Shown: positions 43,454 through 51,292 of the stretch, piece by piece
Position numbering within the stretch: the first letter of the stretch is position 1
How the letters are laid out: each line of letters begins with the position of its first letter
Assembly: GCF_008704715.1 (NCBI RefSeq)
Contig: NZ_CP023689.1
Span: forward strand, 5,332,001-5,396,000
Direction of reading: 5' to 3'
Origin: Streptomyces chartreusis
GTDB lineage: Bacteria > Actinomycetota > Actinomycetes > Streptomycetales > Streptomycetaceae
Length of the DNA: 64,000 bases
Made by a program: the position numbers and the translations under genes
The notes under the pieces: generated by a model
Database searches by the model: none
Seen by the model: the letters and a program-made list of their open reading frames with translations, nothing else
Told to the model about the DNA's origin: nothing

Positions 43454-43478
43454 GTGGCCACGCTAGCAGCGGAGTTGG

Positions 43479-44414
43479 TCATTCCCCCGCCGATTTCAGA
43501 GCCGCTCGCAGATGGCCGTCGGAGTCGGTCAGGAGCTGGGTCGCGGTGGGTCCGTCCGTGTCGGCGAGGAGGATCAGGATGGCCGTCTTCACCTCGCCGC
43601 CCGCCTCCGTCAGGGCCCGTTCGATGTCGGGGTCGGTCGCGCCGGTGGCGAGGGCGACGATACGGCGGGAGCGGGCGCGGAGCTTTTCGTTGGAGGCGCG
43701 GACGTCGACCATGAGGTTCCCGTAGGTCTTGCCGAGCCGGATCATCGTGATCGTCGACAGCATGTTGAGCACGAGCTTCTGGGCGGTGCCGGCCTTCAGC
43801 CGGGTCGAGCCGGTGAGCAGCTCCGGGCCCACGACGACCTCGATGCCGTGCTCGGCGGCCGCGGCGAGGGCGCTGCCCGGGTTGCAGGACAGGCCGATGG
43901 TCAACGCACCCTGGCGGCGGGCGTGTTCGACGGCGCCGACGGCGTACGGGGTGCGGCCGGAGGCCGAGATGCCGACCACCGTGTCGTCGGGGGTGAGTAC
44001 CAGGGCGTCGAGGTCGGTGCGGGCCAGGTCCTTGGAGTCCTCGGCGCCCTCGATCGAGGTGACCATCGCCTCCGGGCCGCCCGCGATGAGGCCGACGACC
44101 TCGGTGGGGTCGGTGTTGAAGGTGGGCGGGCACTCGGAGGCGTCGAGGACCCCGAGGCGGCCGGCGGTGCCGGCACCGGCGTAGACGAGCCGCCCGCCGC
44201 GTGCCATGCGCTCGGCGACGGCGTCGATGGCGGCGGCGATCTCGGGCAGCCGCGAGGCGACGGCGGCCGGCACGGAGGCGTCCTCGCCGTTCATGAGCCG
44301 GGCGATGTCGAGAGTGGGGAGCTGGTCGATCTCGGCGAGCTCGGGCCGGAACGCCTCCGTGGTCAGGGTGTCCAACTCGGCACGGAGGTTGCGGGGGGTG
44401 GGTGCGGAGGTCAT
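43479..44414 (-). CDS. murQ: N-acetylmuramic acid-6-phosphate etherase
   Basis: 311 residues from ATG 44414. SIS-domain protein with the MurQ signatures VYAGAGTAGRLGVLDASECPPTF and GISASGRTPYAVGAVEHAR, plus STRLKAGTAQKLVLNMLSTITMIRLGKTYGNLMVDV. It removes lactate from MurNAc-6-P to give GlcNAc-6-P, which NagA (24276) then deacetylates, tying cell-wall recycling to the nag genes here. It is downstream of the RpiR regulator with a 58-bp gap. Confidence 0.93.
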   Translation of the reverse strand: MTSAPTPRNLRAELDTLTTEAFRPELAEIDQLPTLDIARLMNGEDASVPAAVASRLPEIAAAIDAVAERMARGGRLVYAGAGTAGRLGVLDASECPPTFNTDPTEVVGLIAGGPEAMVTSIEGAEDSKDLARTDLDALVLTPDDTVVGISASGRTPYAVGAVEHARRQGALTIGLSCNPGSALAAAAEHGIEVVVGPELLTGSTRLKAGTAQKLVLNMLSTITMIRLGKTYGNLMVDVRASNEKLRARSRRIVALATGATDPDIERALTEAGGEVKTAILILLADTDGPTATQLLTDSDGHLRAALKSAGE

Positions 44415-44472
44415 GGGACAGACGGCTCTTTTCGACTTCGGTGCGGTGACCCGCAACCGGCGGACCTACGGT

Positions 44473-45375
44473 CTAACGACGATGCCGATGCGCCAGTGCC
44501 TCGTAGGACGCGGCGAGCGCCGGCGCCGCCGTGTCGTACGTCCGCTGGGCCACCCCCACGAACAGGCAGTCCACGACGAGCAGTTGACTGGTCCGGGACG
44601 ACATCGCGGCGGGCCGCAACTCGCTCTCCCGGGCCGTCGAGGTCGTGAGGATGTGGTCGGCGTACTGGGTCACCGCCCCGTCCGGCCGCCCGGTGATCGC
44701 GACGGTCGTCGCCCCGTGCTCGAAGGCGACCCGCAACGGCTCGATGACGTCACCGGTGGACCCGGAGTGCGTGATGGCGATGGCCACGTCACCGGCGCGC
44801 AGCTGCACAGCGTTCGTCACGGCGAGATGCGGATCGCTGTGCGCGTGGGCTATCAGGCCTATCCGCAGCAGCTTCTGCGCCAGATCCTGCGCGACGAGCC
44901 CCGACGCCCCGACGCCGTACACGTCGATCCGGCGGGCCGTGGCGGCGGCCGACACCGCCGCGCCCAGCTGGACCGTGTCGAGCCCGGCGGCCGTGTCGGC
45001 GAGGGTCTGCTGCTCGTCGTAGGCGAGCTTGGCGACGACGTCCGCGATGGGGTCGTCCACCGCGATGTCGGTCGTGATGGCCGGGGCGCGGCCCGACTGC
45101 TGCTGGGCGGCGAGTCCGGCCAGGGCGAGGCGCAGGTCACGGTAGCCGGGGTAGCCGAGGAGGCGGGCGGTGCGCACGACCGTGGCCTCGCTGGTGCCGG
45201 TGAGTTCGGCGAGGCCGGTGACGGTGAGGGCCGCGCAGCCCGCCGGGTCGTTCGCGACCGCTTCGGCGACGCGCTGCATGGAGCGGGTCATCGACGGGGC
45301 GAGCGTGCGGACCTTGGCCGCGAGGGCGGCGGGCGCGGGAGCGCGGTCGAAAGTTTCCTTCACTTCATGAGGCAC
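44473..45375 (-). CDS. RpiR/MurR-family transcriptional regulator
   Basis: 300 residues with a GTG start. The N-terminal winged HTH (RSMQRVAEAVANDPAGCAALTVTGLAELTGTSEATVVRTARLLGYPGYRDLRLALA) is followed by a SIS domain (RIDVYGVGASGLVAQDLAQKLLRIG and VAIAITHSGSTGDVIEPL) that binds a sugar phosphate, probably MurNAc-6-P given the adjacent murQ. It most likely represses its own operon through the palindrome just upstream of its start. A shorter start, GTG 45363, is possible. Confidence 0.9.
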   Translation of the reverse strand: MPHEVKETFDRAPAPAALAAKVRTLAPSMTRSMQRVAEAVANDPAGCAALTVTGLAELTGTSEATVVRTARLLGYPGYRDLRLALAGLAAQQQSGRAPAITTDIAVDDPIADVVAKLAYDEQQTLADTAAGLDTVQLGAAVSAAATARRIDVYGVGASGLVAQDLAQKLLRIGLIAHAHSDPHLAVTNAVQLRAGDVAIAITHSGSTGDVIEPLRVAFEHGATTVAITGRPDGAVTQYADHILTTSTARESELRPAAMSSRTSQLLVVDCLFVGVAQRTYDTAAPALAASYEALAHRHRR

Positions 45376-45378
45376 ACT

Positions 45379-45411
45379 TGAAAGGTATTTTCAGATCCGG
45401 GGCGTGGTCAA
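45379..45411 (-). promoter_or_regulatory. Promoter and operator of rpiR-murQ
   Basis: On the minus strand, -35 TTGACC (45411-45406), 18-bp spacer, -10 TACCTT (45387-45382). The palindrome TGAAA-GGTAT-TTTCA (45379-45393 on the plus strand) covers the -10. Transcription would begin within a few bases of the GTG at 45375, so the mRNA may be leaderless. Confidence 0.6.
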
Positions 45412-45430
45412 GAGTGCGCACAATAGGAGC

Positions 45431-45817
45431 ATGGAACCCGTCACTCCGCTGGAACAGGCGCTGCACACCGCCCGCGCCCTCGTGCTCGCCGACCTGGTCG
45501 CGGGCGAGGCCGCCGAGGCGGACGTCGTGTCGCTGGTCGAGGAGGCGGTCGTACAGCGGCGCTGGTGGGTGGAGCAGTGGCCGGACGGCGTGGAGTACGT
45601 GGCGGGGCTGGTCGCCCAGGACGTACAGGACGCGCTGCTGGACCGGTTCGGGCGCTGGCCGCTCTGCCCGGTGTGCGGTGACGGCGACCCGCACGCGCTG
45701 GAGGTCGAGCCGGAACTGGGGCCCGATCCGCACTGGGTGTGCCATCAGGCGGGCGTGAAGGTCGCGGCGGTCGGCTCGCTGGGTCCGGCGGCCGCGGGCG
45801 GGACGCCGGCCTCGTGA
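45431..45817 (+). CDS. Conserved hypothetical protein with C-terminal zinc-ribbon-like motif
   Basis: 128 residues from ATG preceded by AGGAG. The first 80 residues are alpha-helical (LEQALHTARALVLADLVAGEAAEADVVSLVEEAVV, YVAGLVAQDVQDALLDRFG). They are followed by CPVCGDGDPHALEVEPELGPDPHWVCHQAG, a probable Cys3-His metal site. It overlaps the DUF4031 gene by four bases (GTGA), so the two act together. Function unknown. Confidence 0.72.
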   Translation: MEPVTPLEQALHTARALVLADLVAGEAAEADVVSLVEEAVVQRRWWVEQWPDGVEYVAGLVAQDVQDALLDRFGRWPLCPVCGDGDPHALEVEPELGPDPHWVCHQAGVKVAAVGSLGPAAAGGTPAS

Positions 45818-46080
45818 TCTACATCGACCCGCCCACCTGGCCGGGACACGGCCGGATGTGGTCGCACCTCGTCAGCGACCTCTCGTACGACGAACTGCAC
45901 ACGTTCGCCGAGAAGTTGGGCGTGCCGAGGCGGGCGTTCGAGCGGGACCACTACGACATACCCTCGCACCGGTACGCCGACGCGGTGCGCGCCGGCGCGG
46001 TGGAGGTCAGCAGCCGTGAGGTGGTGCGGTTGTTGCAGGGGGCGGGGCTGCGGAGGCCGAAGGGGCGGGACTGGGGCTGA
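45814..46080 (+). CDS. DUF4031 domain protein
   Basis: 88 residues with a GTG start overlapping the previous stop. IYIDPPTWPGHGRMWSHLVSDLSYDELHTFAEKLGVPRRAFERDHYDIP is the DUF4031 core, ending RRPKGRDW. It is small, cytosolic and widespread in actinobacteria. No biochemical role is known to me. Confidence 0.88.
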   Translation: MIYIDPPTWPGHGRMWSHLVSDLSYDELHTFAEKLGVPRRAFERDHYDIPSHRYADAVRAGAVEVSSREVVRLLQGAGLRRPKGRDWG

Positions 46081-46311
46081 CGCCTCCTCGCCGCAGGCCC
46101 GGCCGGTGTCCAGCGCGGCTCGCCGCAGGCGGGCCCATGCACCGCCGGTCGGGCATGTGAACGAGACGGATCCCATTCCGAGTCGCGCCCATTGGTGCTC
46201 CTGGCAGTCCGCTTCTGAGGGGATTCAGACAGGTGAATGATGGCATGTACATAAAAGCCCGACATCTGTACGGGAATGGTTTCCTGTGTGGATAATCGGA
46301 CGAGGGGTGCC

Positions 46312-46740
46312 ATGGACGCAGTCTTGTCGGCAACAGGCGCCGCAGTCGTCCGAGCGATCAGCCAGGACAACGGGGACCGGCTGAGCCAGGCGGTGGTGGA
46401 GCTGTGGCAGAGGTTCAGGCCGCATGAGGCGGCGGGGATCGAGGCGGACCTCATGGAGTTACGACAGGCCGCCGCAGAAGTCGGCTCAAGCCCGGATGCC
46501 TCCGGGTGGCGCGCCCTGGAAGGCCTTTGGCGGCTCAGGTTCCGGCAACTGGCGCAGAGCAACTCCGCCGGCACAGCCCAACTGCTCCGCTTCCTCGATC
46601 AGCGACTCGCTCCGCTGCTGGCTGCCGCTGAGCGAGAAGCGCCGCACCCTGTGACGCTCGAGGCCCGTGCCTCGGGCCATGCGGTGGTCTTTCAGGCAGG
46701 CCGGGATCAGCGTGTCACCTACAGGGATTCCGACTCGTGA
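46312..46740 (+). CDS. Putative effector with C-terminal QAGRD (amyloid-signalling-like) motif
   Basis: 142 residues from ATG behind GAGGGG. Residues 1-115 look like a compact helical bundle (VVRAISQDNGDRLSQAVVELWQRF, ADLMELRQAAAEVG, LEGLWRLRFRQLAQS, AQLLRFLDQRLAPLLAAAE). The last 20 residues hold VVFQAGRDQRVTY (125-137), nearly identical to residues 25-37 of the NLR protein encoded immediately downstream (GTGA overlap). A helical N-terminal domain plus a C-terminal amyloid motif repeated at an adjacent NLR's N-terminus is the arrangement described for bacterial amyloid-signalling (BASS, Bell-domain) effectors. The assignment is by architecture, and toxicity is inferred. Confidence 0.7.
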   Translation: MDAVLSATGAAVVRAISQDNGDRLSQAVVELWQRFRPHEAAGIEADLMELRQAAAEVGSSPDASGWRALEGLWRLRFRQLAQSNSAGTAQLLRFLDQRLAPLLAAAEREAPHPVTLEARASGHAVVFQAGRDQRVTYRDSDS

Positions 46741-49025
46741 CGCGGAGTCCTGATTCCGGACGGCCGGCCTCGGTTCGTCTTGACGGTGCGGCCGACGGTC
46801 GCGGAATGGTCTTCCAGGCTGGGCGGGACATGTACGTCCGCCTCGATGCCGCGTCCCGGTCCACTGCGGTGGTTCTGCCCGTGGTCCCTCTCCAGGACGC
46901 GGTTCAGCCGCTCTTCATCGGGCGCGGCGGTGAACAGCAGCAGTTGGAGAGCCTGTTCAGCTCTTCTTCGGAGTCCACCGCCATCGTGGTGTCGGGACTC
47001 GCGGGTGTGGGGAAGACGGCTCTGAGCTGGCACGCGGCAGCCCGCGCGGTCGAACGGGGGCTGTTTCCGGGTGGTGCCGTCATGGTCAATCTGCACGGCT
47101 ACGAACCAGAGCTGGCGCTGGAGGCGGCGCAGGTCTTCGGCCCGCTGTTGCGTGCGCTGGGCCAGTCACCCGCGGACATCCCCGCACGAGCCGGTGAACA
47201 GGCTGCGGCCTACCATCACTTGCTGGCGCAACGTGCCGCGGGCAACGAACCCGTCCTCCTGATCTTGGACAACGCGTCCAAGGCGGGCCAGATCACGGAT
47301 CTCCTACCCGTTTCGGCGACGCACCGTGTCGTGGTGACCTCACGCGACCTGCTCGCCCCGCGCATACGCGGCGCGCGCAGTGTGCGGCTGACAGCTCTTC
47401 CACCAGCGCAGGCGGCCGAGCTGCTGGCTGCATCGGTGATCCGGCACACTGCGGACAAGGTGATGCCGGCGCACCAGGAATCGATCTCCGCTTTGGCCGC
47501 TCTGTGCGGAAACCTTCCCCTGGCCCTCGAAATCGTGTCGGCGCTACTGGCCGAGGCCGCCGACCCGGGACAACTGGTCGAAGACCTTGCGGACACCCAT
47601 ACGAGACTGTCTTTTCTGGACGACGGTGAGCGAGCTGTCCGGGCCGCCTTCGACCTGTCGTTTGTCCGCTTGAACGGCGATGAGGCGACCTGCTTCACCT
47701 TCCTGTCGCTGAATCCAGGACCGGAGCTGGCGACTGATGCCGCGGCGGTTCTCTTCGACCGCCCACAGCTGCAGACACGACGGGCGCTGTCGGCTCTGCG
47801 CCGGGCTCACCTGTTGGAGCCGGGCACGACGTCCGACCGCTGGAGCATGCACGACCTTCTCCGTCTGTACGCAGCTGAAGTGCTCGCTCAACGTGAGACG
47901 GCGCAGACCCGTGACGAGGCGTTGGAAAGGATTCTGCGGCACTACAGCGCGCGTGTGCGGACCGAGGAACGGTGCTTCTATCCACCGCAGCAAACAGGCG
48001 CCGTTCACGACGAGCGATGGGTGACGCGGCGTCAGCAGGCTATCGACTGGTTCGACATTGAGCTGCCCAACCTCGTCGGAGCGGTCAGCCGTGCGGCCGC
48101 CATGGGATTCGCCGACCTGTCGGTCCGGACCGCTGCCCATCTCTTCCACTACTTCGATCACTACCGTCTGTGGCCGGAGTGGGAGGCGACGCACCGGGCA
48201 GCTCTCGTCGCCGCGCGCCAGAGCGGTGACGAGGTCGGGCAGGCTCAGCTGCTCTGCAGCCTGGGACTGCTCCTGCGTGAACAGCATCGAACAGAAGAAG
48301 CCCGACAGGCACAGAGCGAGAGTCTGGAGCTGGCCCGCCGTACTTGTGACACCGTGCGGGAGGGATGGGCCGCCGTCCACCTCGGAGGTGTCCTGCACGA
48401 CATGCGCCGCTACGAGGACGCTGCCACCATCCTTGGCGAAGCGGTCAGCGTCTTCGCCGGGTTGGGCGACGCTCATGGCGAAGCCTGGGCCCACCAGAAC
48501 CTGGGCTCGGTGCATGCCGCCCTGGGACGGACGAACGATGCCATTATCGCGTACGAAGGGAGCATCCGCGTACGGGCGGAGGCGGGCGACTCCTACGGCG
48601 CCGTGTTCACCTGGACCCAGCTCGGGGCCGCGTACGCGGCGGCTGGTCAGCTGGAGCAGGCCGGCGACTGCCTGCAGCGCAGCATGGATCTCTGTCGACA
48701 TCTTGGCTATGACGACGAACTTGCCTTGGCCCAGGGCCTGATGAGCAGTGTATGCACCTTCATGAAGCGTTCTGAAGAGGCGGACGAACACCGCAATGCC
48801 TCCTTCGCGTCCATCCGCGCGGTGTCCGATCTGCACAAGAGCGTCATCGCCTTCAGCGAGTTGGCCGCGCAGCAAGCGGCTGTCGGAGACACATCGGGAG
48901 CCGGGTTCTCCTATCGGGAGGCGCTTGACCTGCTGGGGGTCGAGGAAGATCCGCAACGGAGCCTCAGTGATCAGGTAGCCGACGAGATACACCGAGCCGA
49001 GATTCGTACGACGTCAGCGACGTGA
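46737..49025 (+). CDS. NLR-like STAND ATPase: QAGRD motif, NB-ARC, TPR repeats
   Basis: 762 residues with a GTG start coupled to the effector gene. Residues 24-36 (MVFQAGRDMYVRL) repeat the effector's terminal motif. The NB-ARC domain has Walker A GLAGVGKT (87-94), Walker B VLLILD (ending Asp178), and the GLPL-type GNLPLALEI near 260, followed by a winged-helix with MHDLLRLYAAE (the MHD equivalent). From about 480 to 755, TPR-like helices (for example HLGGVLHDMRRYEDAATILGEAV, NLGSVHAALGRTNDAIIAYE) form the sensor. This is the layout of NLR immune receptors: ligand on TPRs, ATP-driven oligomerisation, motif templating of the effector. The SARP regulators share NB-ARC-TPR but have a DNA-binding head, which is absent here. 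Confidence 0.85.
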   Translation: MTRSPDSGRPASVRLDGAADGRGMVFQAGRDMYVRLDAASRSTAVVLPVVPLQDAVQPLFIGRGGEQQQLESLFSSSSESTAIVVSGLAGVGKTALSWHAAARAVERGLFPGGAVMVNLHGYEPELALEAAQVFGPLLRALGQSPADIPARAGEQAAAYHHLLAQRAAGNEPVLLILDNASKAGQITDLLPVSATHRVVVTSRDLLAPRIRGARSVRLTALPPAQAAELLAASVIRHTADKVMPAHQESISALAALCGNLPLALEIVSALLAEAADPGQLVEDLADTHTRLSFLDDGERAVRAAFDLSFVRLNGDEATCFTFLSLNPGPELATDAAAVLFDRPQLQTRRALSALRRAHLLEPGTTSDRWSMHDLLRLYAAEVLAQRETAQTRDEALERILRHYSARVRTEERCFYPPQQTGAVHDERWVTRRQQAIDWFDIELPNLVGAVSRAAAMGFADLSVRTAAHLFHYFDHYRLWPEWEATHRAALVAARQSGDEVGQAQLLCSLGLLLREQHRTEEARQAQSESLELARRTCDTVREGWAAVHLGGVLHDMRRYEDAATILGEAVSVFAGLGDAHGEAWAHQNLGSVHAALGRTNDAIIAYEGSIRVRAEAGDSYGAVFTWTQLGAAYAAAGQLEQAGDCLQRSMDLCRHLGYDDELALAQGLMSSVCTFMKRSEEADEHRNASFASIRAVSDLHKSVIAFSELAAQQAAVGDTSGAGFSYREALDLLGVEEDPQRSLSDQVADEIHRAEIRTTSAT

Positions 49026-49058
49026 GGAATCCCTTCAGTGTTCCTTCAGGAGGCACAG

Positions 49059-49487
49059 ATGGCAGCTCATCCGGTCCGGTGGACGATCGCCGTAGTGGCA
49101 AGCGTGACGGTGTTTTGCTTGTGCCTATGGGGGGCGCATGCTGTACGTCTCGGCTGGATGCCCAGTGACGAGACGGACCGATGGAGCATCGCGGCGACAT
49201 TCGCCACCGTGAGTGCCACTGTCGTCGCCGCCGCACTTGGCTGGTGGGCCCAGTACAAAGCGCCGTCTCCCGGTGCAGCGCCGCCCCGGATCGCGCAGCG
49301 GGCGAAAGTCGTGGGGCAGGGCCACGTGGAACAGGTCGGCGGCAGCCGGAACATGCCCCCGGGCTTGTCTCGCAGCCCGGAACCACCTCATCAGGTCGAG
49401 CAACACGCAGAAGCTTCCGGCAGCGGAAGGATCTCCCAGGCCGGAGGCGATCAATACATCGACGCACCTGGTCCAGTGCAGCCCTGA
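49059..49487 (+). CDS. Two-TM membrane protein with two QAG/QVG motifs, third gene of the NLR module
   Basis: 142 residues from ATG after AGGAGG, 33 bp behind the NLR gene. TM1 is about 8-29 and TM2 about 44-64. The cytoplasmic tail is Pro/Ser-rich and has two related segments: VVGQGHVEQVGGSRNM (84-99) and GRISQAGGDQYID (123-135). Both resemble the QAGRD motif of the other two proteins and the Q-(V/I)-G core of RHIM-like amyloid motifs. It may be a membrane-acting effector or anchor recruited by the NLR. Both the role and the equivalence of the motifs are inference. Confidence 0.65.
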   Translation: MAAHPVRWTIAVVASVTVFCLCLWGAHAVRLGWMPSDETDRWSIAATFATVSATVVAAALGWWAQYKAPSPGAAPPRIAQRAKVVGQGHVEQVGGSRNMPPGLSRSPEPPHQVEQHAEASGSGRISQAGGDQYIDAPGPVQP

Positions 49488-49497
49488 CAGAAGCGAT

Positions 49498-49527
49498 CTG
49501 GTCCTCCTCCGGGAAGAGGAGGACCAG
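49498..49527 (+). terminator. Terminator of the NLR operon
   Basis: Perfect 12-bp arms CTGGTCCTCCTC (49498-49509) and GAGGAGGACCAG (49516-49527) with a 6-base loop, 10 bp after the last stop of the module. Confidence 0.8.
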
Positions 49528-49571
49528 AGGGCTGCGGCAGGCCGGGCCTCAGGTCTTCTGGCCGACGGGTC

Positions 49572-50045
49572 CTAGGCGAACTGGCCGGGCTGGTAGGAGC
49601 CCGCCGGCTGCTGGACGATGACGTTCATCCGGTTGAAGGCGTTGATCAGCGCGACCAGGGACACCAGCGCGCCGAGCTGCTCCTCGTCGTAGTGCTTGGC
49701 GGCGTTCTCCCAGACGTCGTCCGGTACGCCGCCGGCCGCGTCGGCGATACGGGTGCCCGCCTCCGTCAGCTCCAGCGCCGCGCGCTCGGCCTCGGTGAAG
49801 ACGGTGGCCTCCCGCCAGGCGGCGACGAGATTGAGACGGACGGTGTCCTCGCCGGCGGCCACGGCGTCCTTGAAGTGCATGTCGGTGCAGAAGCCGCAGC
49901 CGTTGATCTGGCTGGCGCGCAGGGTCACCATGTTCTGCGTCGCGACGGGCAGCGACGAGTCGTGGATCACCTTGCCCGCGGAGGCGATGTACTTCACGAA
50001 CTTGCCGACGGTCGGGATCTCAAGGGCGTTCAGACGTGCGCTCAT
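49572..50045 (-). CDS. Carboxymuconolactone decarboxylase/AhpD-like protein
   Basis: 157 residues. LRASQINGCGFCTDMHFKDA holds the CxxC-x3-H of AhpD-type peroxidatic proteins. AAWREATVFTEAERAALELTEAGTRI and LVALINAFNRMNV complete the fold. It probably works as an alkylhydroperoxidase-like redox enzyme. Genes of this kind are the usual partners of ECF41 sigma factors, and one such sigma is in the window (18029) but 31 kb away. Confidence 0.88.
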   Translation of the reverse strand: MSARLNALEIPTVGKFVKYIASAGKVIHDSSLPVATQNMVTLRASQINGCGFCTDMHFKDAVAAGEDTVRLNLVAAWREATVFTEAERAALELTEAGTRIADAAGGVPDDVWENAAKHYDEEQLGALVSLVALINAFNRMNVIVQQPAGSYQPGQFA

Positions 50046-50158
50046 GGTGAACTCCTCAGCCGTTGCTGGTAGCCGTTGTGGGTGGTTACACAGCTATGAC
50101 GGAGGGGTCCGGCCCGTTGTGACCGGAAGAAATGTGACCTGGGTCACTACCTCTGGCG

Positions 50159-51289
50159 TCAGGCGCTCCGGCGGACGTAGAGCCTGAGTTCGCGGTCCAT
50201 GTCCCGTTCCTCGTACGCCGTGCGCTCCTCCTCGACGCTCGCCCGGACATAGCCCGCGCGGGTGGCGACGCCCTGCGAGGGGGCGTTGTCCTCGTGGATG
50301 GCCGCGATGAGTCCGTGTGCCTCGTCGCCCGTCAGCGAGTGGTCCGACAGGGCGCGCAGGGCCTCGGTCGCGTAGCCCTGGCCGCGGGCGGCCTCGGTGA
50401 GGTCGTAGCCCACCTCGGCATGGCCCTCCTCGTCCGGTACACCGTGGAAGCCGATGCCGCCGATCGCGCGGCCGTCCTCCCGGCGTACGAGAACGAACAG
50501 CCCCCACTCGGGCCGGTGCACTCCCTCCCCGTACGCCTTCACGACCATGCCCGCCGCGTCCCGCGTGCCCTGGAACGGGCCGCCGTCGACCCACTCGAAG
50601 CCGCCGTCGCCGCCGGTGTGCAGGTCGGTGGCGGCGGCGGGGGTGACGCCCTGGAGGGTGAGGCGGTCGGTGGGGATGACGAGGTTGTTGTTCCAGCGCC
50701 ACTCGGTGACGGGCGGACGGCCCGGGAGGTCGCCGCGGCCGGTGGCCCACAGCAGGGTGCGCCAGTGGTCCGGGCCGGGGCGGACGTGCGGGAAGATCGT
50801 CGTGAGGACGAACTCGGCGAGTTCGGCGGGCGGTTCGTACGTCAGCCCGAGGCCCTCGGCGATGTCGTGCGTGTGCAGCAGCACCTCTGCGATCCCCATC
50901 GCGGCGTAACCCTCGCGGTTCGCGCTGCGGAAGGGGTACGGGTGGAAGGCGCGGACCTCGTGGGGCGTGGCGCGGATCGCGGCGGAGAACAGGGCGCCGC
51001 CCATCTCGACGACCTGGATCAGGCCCTCGTTGTCCGTGCCCTCGTCGAGGGTGATCTCGAAGGGCACGTACGCGTCCTGGGCGCGGGCCGCCAACTGCCC
51101 GGCGTAGCCGACGAGGTCCTCGGCGATGTGGAACGCCGTCCTGTGACAGCTCCACTTCAGCCGCCCGGCCGGTACGGCCTCCCAGTCGCGGTCCGCCGCG
51201 GAGCGCAGCAGTGCCACGCAGCTCGCCACGGCCTCGGTCACGCGTTCCCCGCCCATGTGTCGCATGTGCGGCAGGCTACGGGCCCTCAT
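50159..51289 (-). CDS. Fusion of maleylpyruvate isomerase-like (DinB-fold) domain and GNAT acetyltransferase
   Basis: 376 residues. Residues 15-215 are a mycothiol-dependent isomerase-like DinB domain (CVALLRSAADRDWEAVPAGRLKWSCHRTAFHIAEDLVGYAGQL; HTHDIAEGLGL). Residues 225-370 are a RimJ/RimL-type GNAT domain (NNLVIPTDRLTLQGV, VRREDGRAIGGIGFHG, DLTEAARGQGYATEALRAL with the RGQGYA acetyl-CoA loop). The most 5' ATG is taken; ATGs at 51265 and 51256 are plausible. The stop of the adjacent HD gene is only 3 bp upstream of this start, so the two are co-transcribed. Confidence 0.78.
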   Translation of the reverse strand: MRARSLPHMRHMGGERVTEAVASCVALLRSAADRDWEAVPAGRLKWSCHRTAFHIAEDLVGYAGQLAARAQDAYVPFEITLDEGTDNEGLIQVVEMGGALFSAAIRATPHEVRAFHPYPFRSANREGYAAMGIAEVLLHTHDIAEGLGLTYEPPAELAEFVLTTIFPHVRPGPDHWRTLLWATGRGDLPGRPPVTEWRWNNNLVIPTDRLTLQGVTPAAATDLHTGGDGGFEWVDGGPFQGTRDAAGMVVKAYGEGVHRPEWGLFVLVRREDGRAIGGIGFHGVPDEEGHAEVGYDLTEAARGQGYATEALRALSDHSLTGDEAHGLIAAIHEDNAPSQGVATRAGYVRASVEEERTAYEERDMDRELRLYVRRSA

Positions 51290-51292
51290 CGG

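Noticed and set aside
46737..49025. SARP or other transcriptional activator, because of NB-ARC plus TPR domains
   Set aside because: There is no N-terminal winged-helix or BTAD domain. The N-terminus is the short QAGRD segment.
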